In this document: one piece after another, positions 26,701 to 34,810 of the stretch | Layout of the letters: the number at the start of each line of letters is the position of its first letter | How positions within the stretch are numbered: the stretch's first letter is position 1 | Assembly (NCBI GenBank): GCA_028689495.1 | Contig: JAQTWB010000022.1 | Span: forward strand, 1 to 41,739 | Reading direction: 5' to 3' | DNA: 41,739 bases | From: a bacterium | GTDB lineage: Bacteria > Bdellovibrionota_C > UBA2361 > SZUA-149 > JAQTWB01 | Position numbers and translations under genes: made by a program | The notes under the pieces: model-generated | Databases searched by the model: none | Seen by the model: the letters and a program-made list of their open reading frames with translations, nothing else | What the model was told of the DNA's origin: nothing

Positions 26701-27183
26701 GACAAGTCCGGCAAGAGAAACGCCTATGATAATGGCGCCAAATGTCCAAAACTCCAATGTCCCGTTTACTTTCGAAATATCTTCTGCCGGAGTCACTTCA
26801 GGCAGAAATCCATATTTTGATGGTGAAAAAATTGTACTTTGCAGTCCCATGGAAAAAACCAGCGCGATTAGCAGCAGTTCATCCATCTGCAGAAAACCGA
26901 TTACAGCAAGTCCCATGAAAAAGATCTCGGCAATTTTGCAGATTCTTAATACATGGGGTTTCGGATAACGATCTGCCAGTATACCGGCCAACGGGGAAAA
27001 GATAACATACGGAAGAAGAAAAAGTGCCTCGGCCAGGCATATTTGCCATATTCCTCCACTGCCCGTGGTTAGATGTGAGGCCAGAACGAGCAATACCAAA
27101 GTACGAAAGAAATTATCATTCAGAGCCCCAAAAAACTGGGATACGATTACGCGGGAAAAAGGTTTTTTTTCAAAAAAAGACAT
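23788..27183 (-). CDS. LplT-PlsC-acyl-ACP synthetase fusion (lysophospholipid uptake and reacylation)
   Basis: A single 1131-residue protein that joins three steps. Residues ~1-410 are an MFS transporter like the lysophospholipid flippase LplT. Residues ~420-630 are a PlsC-type acyltransferase with NHASYVDACL (about 438) and FAEGQITR. Residues ~640-1131 are an AMP-binding acyl-ACP synthetase with SSGSTGIPKGVMLSH (about 777), YGCTELSP (about 917) and the GWYVTGD hinge. In E. coli LplT and Aas are separate proteins encoded together; the fused form is found in other bacteria. The expected job is to flip lysophosphatidylethanolamine inward and reacylate it at the inner membrane. ATG 27183 is in line with the transporter start (FSRVIVSQFFGALNDN). 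Confidence 0.92.
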   Translation of the reverse strand: MSFFEKKPFSRVIVSQFFGALNDNFFRTLVLLVLASHLTTGSGGIWQICLAEALFLLPYVIFSPLAGILADRYPKPHVLRICKIAEIFFMGLAVIGFLQMDELLLIALVFSMGLQSTIFSPSKYGFLPEVTPAEDISKVNGTLEFWTFGAIIIGVSLAGLVLDFLPHGEIAGTIIAIIFAIVGWGVLINLPVGTKKNVTNNASFNPLRELIGIIQYLKEQPTAAKIIMASAWFWAAGVAIKLVTIISVTNTLHASNSATSIIFAFLALGIGSGSMAAGRLSGGNVEIGLVPLGSLLISLSTLGLAFAHTSVVAFAILMFLVGCGGGLFIVPLNASLQTIVPNHEVGRVLAANNQISNVFMVSTCGLVWFLADVVGTTSSTMFLFLTVSGLVATGIILLYVKGALIRMGNWVVTHTFYKLNVIGRENVPVSGGALLVANHASYVDACLILASLSRNVRFLIYRPIYEHWLIKPFASRVGAIPIDSEESPKKILKALAEARKAIQQGDLVCIFAEGQITRIGRILTFNKGLERIVDGSEAPVIPVYLDKIWGSIFSFRHGKFFWKKPRELPYPVAVTFGAPLAGDTPAWKVRASVQELAADICRQRQRDYLVLPDGFLRTVREAPFRKLIFDSEGREVRAFGLLSGSIAFLSLFADRVKSDRMVGIMLPPGLAGVYANIACYMGNKIPVNLNFTSSEESISSAIEQCGIETVITSRKLVDKLELKQRQEMIYLEDSLGRITVFTKISACISAFFRTYLVLDSFFSRSYAEPDDLATVIFSSGSTGIPKGVMLSHANISSNVEAVFDVFNVSKENKILGVLPFFHSFGFTVTLWMPLLTGMKVVYHTSPLDAALVGELVHKYKIDFLVATPTFLLGYIRKCSAEQFATLKHVIVGAEKLKEALRHSFEKKFSIPVREGYGCTELSPVAIVNVEDYVEGDINQIGTKHGSVGHPLPGVTARIVDPSTFEEKELGEEGLLLVKGPNVMIGYLGMAEKTREVVRDGWYVTGDIATMDEDGFVTITDRISRFSKIAGEMVPHVKIEDLLQEALGKTERVIFVCGVPDEKKGEKLVVLSTIALDIERMQQFLLKRGLPNLWIPKSDAFYVISEFPLLGSGKLDMSRLKEVAKEKCSTVH

Positions 27184-27288
27184 TTTGACTTAATAGCAGT
27201 ATCTTGTGGATAGAGGGAGCTGTGAGCGATGCAGATTTTTTCACGCTATCGTAATTCGGAGAAAGTTAGCATGCGAAAACCGCCGTTA

Positions 27289-27654
27289 TTAAATAGCAAC
27301 CTCGACATATGGTGAAAAATCAAGATCAAATAAATCCCAATCGTAATCATCGTTGATACGAAAATAAACTGTTTCGATGTAACTGAAGCTAATGATAATT
27401 TTTCCCCCAACCCGGTTAATTTCCAGATCATCAGGGTCCTCGATAGGAATATTAAAACTTTCAATCTTCTTAAGCAGGAATCGTTTGATTTCTTGATCGG
27501 ATTCAAGTGAGGCCTTTCTGGCCTTGGCTTCCATCTGGCCGAGAACCTCGTAATAGCTGTAGTAGAGTGGAATGATCTGTGAGCCGAAATAGATTCCCAA
27601 ACCGAAGAATAACAGAGTCAACAGTAAACCTAATCTGGAAATTCCCCTTTGCAT
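27289..27654 (-). CDS. Small single-pass membrane protein (DUF4845-like)
   Basis: A 121-residue protein with one N-terminal transmembrane helix (about 7-32) and a soluble tail that contains a short helix (EAKARKASLESDQEIKRFLLKK) and a beta-rich end. The overall layout (GISRLGLLLTLLFFG then a compact periplasmic domain) recalls DUF4845 proteins, but I cannot confirm this. It ends about 105 bp before the LplT-Aas gene starts, in the same direction. Its function is unknown. Confidence 0.65.
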   Translation of the reverse strand: MQRGISRLGLLLTLLFFGLGIYFGSQIIPLYYSYYEVLGQMEAKARKASLESDQEIKRFLLKKIESFNIPIEDPDDLEINRVGGKIIISFSYIETVYFRINDDYDWDLFDLDFSPYVEVAI

Positions 27655-27823
27655 GATTGCTCTCTCAGTTGGTTGTTTTAAGGGAGTATTAAAAAAACAC
27701 CCTTAAGGTAATTACGGAATATCGTTAACCTGGCAGCAGAGAGATTCTGCTCCTATTTGTTTAGATAACAGTAATGGTGCATGGTCGCATTAAATTAAGC
27801 TATCAAGTAAACCGAGAGAGATT

Positions 27824-27856
27824 AAGCTGGGATACCTTTATTTAATCCAGCTTTTT
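27824..27856 (+). terminator. Terminator-like hairpin in front of a small gene
   Basis: AAGCTGG (27824-27830) and CCAGCTT (27847-27853) form a 7-bp stem immediately followed by T residues (27852-27856). It points rightward and ends 22 bp before ATG 27879. There is no plus-strand gene to its left, so it would act on a leader transcript or a short RNA begun in 27655-27823. Confidence 0.5.
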
Positions 27857-27878
27857 AGTGCGGAGTTATCCAGATACA

Positions 27879-28241
27879 ATGAGAAAGCGTTTTTTTCTAA
27901 TTCCGGCGATATTTTTTTTGGTTGTTGGTTCAGGGAATGCCCTCGTTGGTCGACACAAAGAAGATCAATACCGTCAGGTTATCACTGAACTGTCTCAGTT
28001 TCGGTCTCTGCGCCAAGATAATTCATCTTTTTCGCCATTAAAAAGATTGGAGCATGAAAAAGAGGTCACAACGCGAGTTAAAACACGTATTGAAAAAGCA
28101 GAGTCTCGTCGCGAGCTTTATCACCTTTTCTTTCTTGGCGGGCTTATGCTGCTGATGATTTCAGCACTACTCTTTTCTGCGGCAATCGTTGCGTTTATTG
28201 CGGAAAACTTCCGCAATGAACGCAACGATAAAACCAGTTAG
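27879..28241 (+). CDS. Small membrane protein with two hydrophobic segments
   Basis: A 120-residue protein of unknown function. It has an N-terminal hydrophobic segment (FLIPAIFFLVVGSGNALVG), a charged helical middle that can form a coiled coil (about 30-78), and a second hydrophobic segment (about 80-105). ATG 27879 is favoured over an in-frame GTG at 27858 because the hydrophobic start would otherwise be preceded by an unrelated RSYPDT. It converges with the malic enzyme gene 45 bp away. Confidence 0.55.
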   Translation: MRKRFFLIPAIFFLVVGSGNALVGRHKEDQYRQVITELSQFRSLRQDNSSFSPLKRLEHEKEVTTRVKTRIEKAESRRELYHLFFLGGLMLLMISALLFSAAIVAFIAENFRNERNDKTS

Positions 28242-28245
28242 TTGA

Positions 28246-28281
28246 TAAATCCCGCCGTCGCGCAAGGCATTCCCGGATTTA
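28246..28281. terminator. Inverted repeat in the convergent gap before malic enzyme
   Basis: TAAATCC (28246-28252) and GGATTTA (28275-28281) are exact 7-bp arms in the 45-bp gap between two converging genes, where a bidirectional terminator is expected. There is no T-run, so confidence is low. Confidence 0.35.
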
Positions 28282-28286
28282 CCAGT

Positions 28287-29465
28287 CTAAGATTCTTTTT
28301 TCGCCTGGTCGTAAACCGCTCTGGCAACAACCGATGCTACACCTCTGTCGAGTGCTGAAGGGAGAACACGGTCCACACTCAACTCATCTGCCGACAAATA
28401 ATCGGCCAGAGCAAATGCTGCAGCCAATTTCATTGAATCGCTGATTGTTTTGGCACGAGCATCCAGAGCACCACGGAAAATACCAGGGAATGCAAGGCAA
28501 TTGTTAACCTGATTAGGGAAGTCGCTTCTACCTGTGCCCACAACGGCAGCACCTGCTTCTTTTGCGATATCAGGCATAATTTCTGGCACAGGATTAGCCA
28601 TGGCAAAAATAATCGGCTTCGGTGCCATTGATAAAATATGATCTCGGTTCAACAGGTTAGCTTTTGAAACGCCGATGAAAACATCGGCACCAAAAAGCGC
28701 ATCGGCAAGAGACCCTGAAATGTTTGCCGAATTGGTCCAAGACAGCAGTTTCTTTTTTTCATCATTCAAGTCCGTTCTGGAACTACTGATGATTCCTTTT
28801 GTGTCGCAGATTAACAGTTCTGCTACTGGTGTGCACATTCCCTTGTCGTGACCGATGCAGCGCAGCAACCTGGCGATCGCCGTGCCAGCGGCGCCCGCGC
28901 CATTTATCACAACCCTCATATCTGCAATTGACTTACCAGTCACACGAGCTGCATTAATTAGCGCAGCAAGGAGTACAATGGCGGTTCCGTGCTGATCGTC
29001 GTGAAATACGGGAATGCCAATGTCCTGCAAAGCTTCTTCAACCTCAAAACAAGCAGGAGCTGCAATATCTTCAAGATTAATTCCACCGAAACCAGGTGAA
29101 ATCGCACGGATCGTCTCAATCAAGTGTTGAGTTGACTTGGAATCAATGACAATAGGCACACCGTCTACGTCGGCAAATCTTTTAAAGAGAATCGCCTTAC
29201 CTTCCATTACCGGAAGGGCAGCTTGTGGTCCGATGTTACCCAACCCCAGAACAGCAGTACCATCGGAGATAATTGCAACCGTATTACCCTTCATGCTGAG
29301 GGAATAGGCTCGATTTGAGTCATGTTCAATTTCAGTACAAACCCCAGCGACACCAGGAGTATACGCCAGTGAAAGATCTTCCTGACTTTCAAGGCTGACC
29401 TTTGAGCCCATTTCCCACTTACCACGGCGTTCTTCATGTAATTTAATAGAGTTTTTGTAGTGCAT
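28287..29465 (-). CDS. NAD(P)-dependent malic enzyme, short bacterial form
   Basis: Oxidative decarboxylation of malate to pyruvate. Landmarks: [16 protein letters not shown] near the N-terminus, the catalytic Lys region ([22 protein letters not shown]), the metal-binding [29 protein letters not shown], and the NAD(P) loop [14 protein letters not shown]. The 392-residue length matches the MaeB catalytic part without the phosphotransacetylase-like tail. ATG 29465 is preferred over a TTG at 29498, which would add 11 residues ahead of MHYKNS. Whether NAD or NADP is used cannot be settled from the sequence. It works with mdh and sucCD in C4-acid metabolism. Confidence 0.94.
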   Translation of the reverse strand: MHYKNSIKLHEERRGKWEMGSKVSLESQEDLSLAYTPGVAGVCTEIEHDSNRAYSLSMKGNTVAIISDGTAVLGLGNIGPQAALPVMEGKAILFKRFADVDGVPIVIDSKSTQHLIETIRAISPGFGGINLEDIAAPACFEVEEALQDIGIPVFHDDQHGTAIVLLAALINAARVTGKSIADMRVVINGAGAAGTAIARLLRCIGHDKGMCTPVAELLICDTKGIISSSRTDLNDEKKKLLSWTNSANISGSLADALFGADVFIGVSKANLLNRDHILSMAPKPIIFAMANPVPEIMPDIAKEAGAAVVGTGRSDFPNQVNNCLAFPGIFRGALDARAKTISDSMKLAAAFALADYLSADELSVDRVLPSALDRGVASVVARAVYDQAKKES

Positions 29466-29496
29466 GCAATTCTCTCGACGACTAGGGGGTAATCGC

Positions 29497-29542
29497 AAAT
29501 CTGGTTAATTTACGAGATCATGAGCGAAATTTAACCAGATTT
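29497..29542. promoter_or_regulatory. Inverted repeat upstream of malic enzyme
   Basis: AAATCTGGTTAA (29497-29508) and TTAACCAGATTT (29531-29542) are exact 12-bp arms with a 22-nt spacer. They lie 32-77 bp upstream of the malic enzyme start, where an operator or leader hairpin would sit. AT-rich arms are compatible with either. Confidence 0.45.
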
Positions 29543-29552
29543 ATACTTTAAA

Positions 29553-29577
29553 ATATTCGGTCTACCGCCCCGAATAT
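29553..29577 (-). terminator. Intrinsic terminator of the antiporter gene
   Basis: ATATTCGG (29553-29560) and CCGAATAT (29570-29577) form an 8-bp stem; read leftward the hairpin runs into TTTTAAAG. It lies 84 bp after the antiporter stop and separates it from malic enzyme. Confidence 0.6.
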
Positions 29578-29660
29578 CATCAACAAGTAGAATAGTCACC
29601 TCCTAATCAACCGTGCTTTTGTCAGCTCTGATACCATAGCCAGAGCAGTCAACCACAGAG

Positions 29661-30644
29661 CTAAACAGAAGATGCGGCACTGACAGTAAACGCAAGGTAA
29701 GTGCCATAACAAATATAAGCCATAAGCAACAATCCACCTTCAAGGCGATTAACAATTCTTTTTTCACCTCTGGTAGAGTATCCGAGGAAAAACATCGACA
29801 TGGTAAAAAAGGTCATTACGGAAATGTCACGCATATAAAAGTCAGGCGACACTTTCATTGGATGAATCAAGCCCGCAATACCGACAACCGCAAGTGTATT
29901 AAAAAAATTGGAGCCAATTATATTACCGATTACAATATCGCTTTCTTTTTTTCGCGCTGCCGCCAGCGATGATGCCAGCTCGGGTAGTGATGTCCCGGCC
30001 GCAACAATAGTCAGGCCGATTATCAAATCACTGACACCAAGGGACGTTGCAATTTCAACACCACCCCAGACCAGAGACCTTGATGATAATATTAGAAAAA
30101 ATAAGCCCGAAAACAGGTGCGCCAGAGCTTGTCTCCTGGACATAGGGTTTTCAACTAGTTCTTTTTCGATCTCTTCACCGTATGGGTCGCCTTTGCCTCT
30201 TATTCCTTCACTCACGCTCCATGTTGCGAGGAAAAAGAAGACGACGAGCAGTAGAAAAGCATCCTCACGACTCAACTCCCCATCGAGTAGTTGAAAACCA
30301 GCAAGAAAAGTAATTCCGCAGAGCAGTGGAAGCTCTTTCTGCAAAACTTTAGAATTTAGCGTTACCGGGAGAATCACGGCGGTCAAGCCAAGAATGACCG
30401 CAATATTGAAAATATTGGAGCCATAAGCGTTACCCATGGCAATTCCGGGATTTCCCTGAAAAGAAGAGATTGTCGACACAACCATCTCGGGCATTGATGT
30501 ACCGAAGCCGACAATCAACATGCCAATCAATAACGATGGCATACCATAGGAGCGCGCGAGTGCTGCGGCACCATCAACGAAACGGTCAGCGCTCCAGATT
30601 AAAACAAGCAGTCCTGTGATAATAGCAAAAAAAGCTAATGTCAT
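29661..30644 (-). CDS. Calcium/sodium antiporter (YrbG-like, CaCA family)
   Basis: Inner-membrane cation exchanger. Two inverted alpha repeats are clear: GFGTSMPEMVVS with GNAYGSNIFNI in the first half and AAGTSLPELASS with GNIIGSNFFNT in the second half. The acidic residue in each G[TS]S.PE motif coordinates the ion. About ten hydrophobic segments; 327 residues is the usual length. A cytosolic loop (KGDPYGEEIEKELVE) separates the two halves. Transcribed toward malic enzyme but separated from it by a terminator. Confidence 0.93.
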   Translation of the reverse strand: MTLAFFAIITGLLVLIWSADRFVDGAAALARSYGMPSLLIGMLIVGFGTSMPEMVVSTISSFQGNPGIAMGNAYGSNIFNIAVILGLTAVILPVTLNSKVLQKELPLLCGITFLAGFQLLDGELSREDAFLLLVVFFFLATWSVSEGIRGKGDPYGEEIEKELVENPMSRRQALAHLFSGLFFLILSSRSLVWGGVEIATSLGVSDLIIGLTIVAAGTSLPELASSLAAARKKESDIVIGNIIGSNFFNTLAVVGIAGLIHPMKVSPDFYMRDISVMTFFTMSMFFLGYSTRGEKRIVNRLEGGLLLMAYICYGTYLAFTVSAASSV

Positions 30645-31207
30645 TACCTATCACCAATTAGGGGAAGATTTTGTAAAAGTGTCAAAAGTTATACATTTCG
30701 ACGTAGCGGTACACCTTAATATTGCAGCAATTTTTGATTTTGACCACTGAGATATTTGATCCGTGATATTCGATCGATCTCACATTATTGTTGGATATTC
30801 GTGCAGAAATGAAACCCCAGTCACCTCTCAAGCGATACTGGAAGAAAATACATTATGATTAACAACTTTTTAACATCCAGAGCCTGCGCTCTGCTATCCG
30901 CACGTATTCTGGAAACGGAGATGATTACGTTTTGGGATAGGTCTGCTTTTGCTTTGGAAAGCGATTCCCATCGGAGAGCCGAGATTGGGCCGGGAGCTAT
31001 TACCGGTGTCACCTCGCCAGAAATAAGTTCAAGAACTTTTGACATTTATTCTACATATCGTCAGAAGAACAGGCTGAATGATCAAATATTGCACCCCTAT
31101 TTTGACGAAATAAAGCGGCGCGAATATGTTCGCCCGAGACAGACTTTTGCTCAAGCTAATCAGTCAGCTTTCTCGAAGATACTAAATGAAATATTCAGGT
31201 TAATTAG
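30645..31207. other. Region without an assigned gene before the ABC exporter
   Basis: Two overlapping frames compete. A minus frame 30821-31045 (74 residues, MSKVLELISGEVTPVIAP...) and a plus frame 30855-31298 (147 residues) both have reasonable codon use but neither has a recognised domain. The plus frame has a weak GGAAG upstream and overlaps the ABC gene by 91 bp; the minus frame has no ribosome site. The rest (30645-30820) is AT-rich and probably holds the promoters of the divergent antiporter and exporter genes. Confidence 0.35.
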
Positions 31208-32980
31208 ATGTTTGGTCGAAAACGCAGAAACTCCGATAACACACCCAGGGGATCGCTTAAAACAATTGTGGCTCTCATGCTGGAGGAGAAGCAACTGATC
31301 GCTATTGGTCTGTTGGCCCTATTTGGGGGAAGTGGCATAAACCTGCTTTTCCCCTGGTTGCTGAAGGAAATACTGGATGAAGCCCCTTGGCTGGGAATGC
31401 ATTTACCCGCCGATCTTTCCCGTGTTGCGGCAATGTTAATTGTACTCTTTCTTATTCAAGCTGGATTTTTTTACGCTCGGCACTATTATTTCACGGCAGC
31501 AGGTTATCGGGTTGTCACCAACCTGAGAAATCGTCTGTTCGGCAGTATTATAGGGCAGGATATTACTTTTTTCGATCGTTCGCGTGTCGGCGACCTTCTT
31601 AGTCGCCTTTCCTCTGATTCAGGACTTGTGCAGCGTGCGGTCTCGACCAACGTATCAGTCGTTGCCCGCTATAGCCTTCAGGCGATTGGTGGAACACTGT
31701 TGATGATTTTCATATCACCTAAATTGACAGTGTTAATTCTTTTGCTTATTCCGGTCATCGCAGTCTCATCAGCGATTTTCGGCAAAAGACTACGAAAATT
31801 ATCCAAGCAGGTGCAGCAGGAAATTGCCGAGGCTGCTGTCATAGCCGAAGAATGTATTTCCTCTATTCGCAGTGTGCTCATCTTTGCAGGAAAAACCTAC
31901 GAACAAAAGCACTATGCTGACGCTAGCGAGCAGGCACTGGAAACCGGGTTAAAACGCACCAGGCTGGCAGCGGTATTCAGCTCCTCTATGGTTTTTGTCA
32001 TGAACGCATCTCTTGCCTTGTTACTGTGGTTTGGTGGTTCGATGCTGGCAAATGGCAATATCTCTATGGGGAATCTCACCGCTTTTTTACTTTATGGTGT
32101 CATGGTTGCCGTTTCTTTCGGCTTTCTTTCTGGTGCATGGGATGAACTCATGCAATCAGCAGGTGCTGCAGACAGAATTTTTGAGATAATTGAGCAACGC
32201 CCAGCAATTGTCAGTCCTGAATTTCCGCTCCCCTTACCAAATACGGCCCAGCGTTCGGTGCGTTTTGAGTCGGTATCTTTTACTTATCCATCACGACCAG
32301 ATGTTTCAGTACTTTCTGATGTCTCATTTACAATCCCTGCCGGGAAGACCGTTGCTTTGGTTGGTCCTTCCGGTGGTGGCAAGAGTACAATCGCTTCACT
32401 AATACCGCGATTCTACGACCCGCAATCCGGACAGATTTTTTATGCTGACATTCCTGTCGATCAACTTTCTCTGGATGTTTTGCGCGGAGAAATATCAATG
32501 GTGACCCAATCTCCAGAGGTATTTTCCCTATCTATTCGGGATAATATTGGCTACGGCTGCAAAAATGTCTCTTTTGAATTAATAGAACAGGCATCGCGAG
32601 CGGCTAACCTTCATGACTTTATACAATCGCTTCCAGATAAGTATGACACATTGGTCGGTGATAAAGGGGTGCAACTAAGTGGTGGTCAGAAGCAACGCTT
32701 AACAATAGCCAGGGCAATTCTTCATGATCCACGTTTGTTGATCCTGGATGAGGCAACCAGTTCTCTAGACTCGGAAAATGAAGCACTTGTTCAACAGGCC
32801 CTTAATCGGCTAATCGAGAATCGCACCACCCTCGTAATCGCCCACCGATTGAGTACCGTTCAAAATGCTGATGAAGTTCTGGTTATAGAGCATGGACGGA
32901 TTGTCCAAAGAGGTCGGCACGATGAGCTGTACGCAGCTGAAGGAATCTACCGTAACCTGGTCAAACATCAACTTCTATAA
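31208..32980 (+). CDS. ABC exporter, MsbA/multidrug type (TMD-NBD half transporter)
   Basis: A 590-residue half-transporter that works as a homodimer. Six transmembrane helices occupy about residues 20-320; the nucleotide-binding domain has Walker A GPSGGGKST (about 386), the signature LSGGQKQR (about 490), Walker B LLILDEAT (about 510) and the switch His in AHRLSTV (about 545). The sequence is close to MsbA and LmrA-like multidrug/lipid exporters; an LPS-making cell needs MsbA, and lptFG is encoded nearby, but the substrate cannot be read from the sequence. The ATG at 31208 has AGG about 10 bases upstream. Confidence 0.9.
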   Translation: MFGRKRRNSDNTPRGSLKTIVALMLEEKQLIAIGLLALFGGSGINLLFPWLLKEILDEAPWLGMHLPADLSRVAAMLIVLFLIQAGFFYARHYYFTAAGYRVVTNLRNRLFGSIIGQDITFFDRSRVGDLLSRLSSDSGLVQRAVSTNVSVVARYSLQAIGGTLLMIFISPKLTVLILLLIPVIAVSSAIFGKRLRKLSKQVQQEIAEAAVIAEECISSIRSVLIFAGKTYEQKHYADASEQALETGLKRTRLAAVFSSSMVFVMNASLALLLWFGGSMLANGNISMGNLTAFLLYGVMVAVSFGFLSGAWDELMQSAGAADRIFEIIEQRPAIVSPEFPLPLPNTAQRSVRFESVSFTYPSRPDVSVLSDVSFTIPAGKTVALVGPSGGGKSTIASLIPRFYDPQSGQIFYADIPVDQLSLDVLRGEISMVTQSPEVFSLSIRDNIGYGCKNVSFELIEQASRAANLHDFIQSLPDKYDTLVGDKGVQLSGGQKQRLTIARAILHDPRLLILDEATSSLDSENEALVQQALNRLIENRTTLVIAHRLSTVQNADEVLVIEHGRIVQRGRHDELYAAEGIYRNLVKHQLL

Positions 32981-33023
32981 GCTAACTTTATTTGGCCAGA
33001 ATGAACTTACTTACCTTTTTGAG

Positions 33024-33761
33024 CTATTTGATTCGGTAACAGTATAGTCTGGTTTTTCTTTTGTCATTGACCGTGATTACCTGTTCTTCTTCCCATTCGG
33101 GAATAATAAACGATGATGAGACAAACAGGCTACCTTGTGGCATTTCGGCTCGAATTTTTTCCCCTATTTTTTCCATCACTACTGGCGATAAAAATGCAAA
33201 TGCAAACTTATGTTGGTCCAGATTCATTTTAAAAAGATCTTGATAACACATTCGTAAGTTCACAAACTTTCGACTACGAATTAAGGCAACCAACCAAGGC
33301 AGAGGCGCTCGTTCCACCGCCTTTATTCTGACTTGCGGAAGTAATTTGGCTAGAGCAACAGCAATCGTACCTGTTCCAGCACCGAGCTCCAGACATGTAT
33401 CGGATTTTTCCCTGGAGAGCAGAACAGCAACTTCATTTGCCACTTCTGGTGATGATAGAAAAAGTGGGACATCACCAGTAAATGTCCCCCAGTAAATCAA
33501 CAATAGTCCGATAAATGAAAGGAGAAATATCCAGGAGGGAATTTGCAAAGCTATCATTAGAGTTAGCGATGGAACAAATAACAAATGTATTGGAATCCAC
33601 CAGATATCTTGTTTCGCCATGCGTGAAAAAGCGGCCGCGACAAACGACTGAATTATCAGGTAAGACCAAAAACCCTCAGATGGAAATAAGCGAGTAAGCC
33701 AAAGAACATATAGAAGGCCGCAGGATAGCAGCTGACACGTTGCGGACTTCAGCAGTTCCAT
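33024..33761 (-). CDS. Membrane-anchored class I SAM-dependent methyltransferase
   Basis: A 245-residue protein with three to four hydrophobic segments in the first ~95 residues and a Rossmann methyltransferase domain after that: CLELGAGTGTIAVALAK is motif I (SAM binding), IKAVERAP is motif II with the acidic residue that holds the SAM ribose. The N-terminal membrane part is unusual among small methyltransferases and suggests a membrane or lipid substrate. It ends 43 bp from the convergent ABC exporter gene and starts about 50 bp after motB. The substrate is unknown. Confidence 0.8.
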   Translation of the reverse strand: MELLKSATCQLLSCGLLYVLWLTRLFPSEGFWSYLIIQSFVAAAFSRMAKQDIWWIPIHLLFVPSLTLMIALQIPSWIFLLSFIGLLLIYWGTFTGDVPLFLSSPEVANEVAVLLSREKSDTCLELGAGTGTIAVALAKLLPQVRIKAVERAPLPWLVALIRSRKFVNLRMCYQDLFKMNLDQHKFAFAFLSPVVMEKIGEKIRAEMPQGSLFVSSSFIIPEWEEEQVITVNDKRKTRLYCYRIK

Positions 33762-33812
33762 TACTGGAGAAAGATATAGGGTTCTGTTGATAGTTGCCTG
33801 CTCATAATCGGC

Positions 33813-34805
33813 CTACTCCTTTTCTACTGAAATTTCCATATTGCTCTTAATAACTGGATCCATCTCAAGAAATCTTTCGAAAGGCGTTTTACTTTTCTCT
33901 GCACCTGAGCCGCTGTCTTTGTCCAAAGCACCACTAGCTTCTTCGAGAACCTGCTTCTCGGTTCTGCTGTTCATGACAATTATAGAAATTCTGCGGTTCA
34001 TTGGATCGAATGGATCCTGGCGGTTATAAGGCACACTTGATGACAGTCCAACGACTCTTAAAACCTTTTTCTCCTCAAGACCACTAAGAATCAGCTGATG
34101 ACGCGCCTCATTGGCTCTATCGCAGGACAGTTCCCAGTTTGAATAGCCAGTACTGTTACTTGGAAAAGGTAACGCGTCAGTATGTCCATTGATAGTGATT
34201 CTATTTGGAAGATTATTGATAACTGGAGCAAGCTCCTTGAGAATTTTTCGTGCGTGAGGTTCAGCTTCCGAGCTTGCCAGTTTAAACATCGGTCGACTTT
34301 TGGCATCGACAATCTGGATTTTTAGTCCAACTGCAGTTGCCTCAAGTTTTATTTGATCTTTAAACTCCGAAAGCGTGTCGTTATTATTGAGCATGTCCTC
34401 AATTTTTTCCTTTAAACCCTCAAGCTGCATGGTTTCTTTCTTTACGGCAGCTTCTTCTGCCATTTTTGCAAGATCAGCTGCCGAAGGTTCTTCCGTCTTG
34501 ATCGCGATTTCATCTTTTTGGGAGGGTGCTGGAGGGCTGAGCATATCAGTACCGCCACCTTGAACTACAGAAGGACCGTCTCCATTACTCTCACCTTCAA
34601 TCAATGTCGCATTCCAGGGATTCTGAAAATATTCGGATATACCTTTCTTTGTTTCCTCGTCGGTCGAACCAAGCAACCACATCAGCAGGAAGAACGCCAT
34701 CATTGCAGTTACAAAGTCGGCATAAGCAACTTTCCAGGCTCCACCGTGATGGCCGTGTCCCCCACCTTTTTTAACTTTTTTGATAATTATAGGTTGTTCG
34801 GCCAC
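33813..34805 (-). CDS. motB: Flagellar motor stator protein MotB
   Basis: Stator subunit that anchors the motor to peptidoglycan. A short cytosolic N-terminus, His/Gly-rich (GGGHGHHGGAWK), leads into one transmembrane helix with the proton-binding Asp30 (YADFVTAMMAFFLLMWLL). An OmpA-like peptidoglycan-binding domain follows (about 190-290: ITINGHTDALPF, WELSCDRANEARHQL, NRRISIIVM). The start is GTG at 34805, 5 bp after the motA stop. Whether it uses protons or sodium cannot be decided with certainty; the HAFFLLMWLL pattern is typical of proton motors. Confidence 0.95.
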   Translation of the reverse strand: MAEQPIIIKKVKKGGGHGHHGGAWKVAYADFVTAMMAFFLLMWLLGSTDEETKKGISEYFQNPWNATLIEGESNGDGPSVVQGGGTDMLSPPAPSQKDEIAIKTEEPSAADLAKMAEEAAVKKETMQLEGLKEKIEDMLNNNDTLSEFKDQIKLEATAVGLKIQIVDAKSRPMFKLASSEAEPHARKILKELAPVINNLPNRITINGHTDALPFPSNSTGYSNWELSCDRANEARHQLILSGLEEKKVLRVVGLSSSVPYNRQDPFDPMNRRISIIVMNSRTEKQVLEEASGALDKDSGSGAEKSKTPFERFLEMDPVIKSNMEISVEKE

Positions 34806-34810
34806 GAGAC

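Noticed and set aside
26333..26968. 211-residue plus frame inside the LplT-Aas fusion
   Set aside because: It is antisense to a well-supported transporter domain and is low-complexity in translation.
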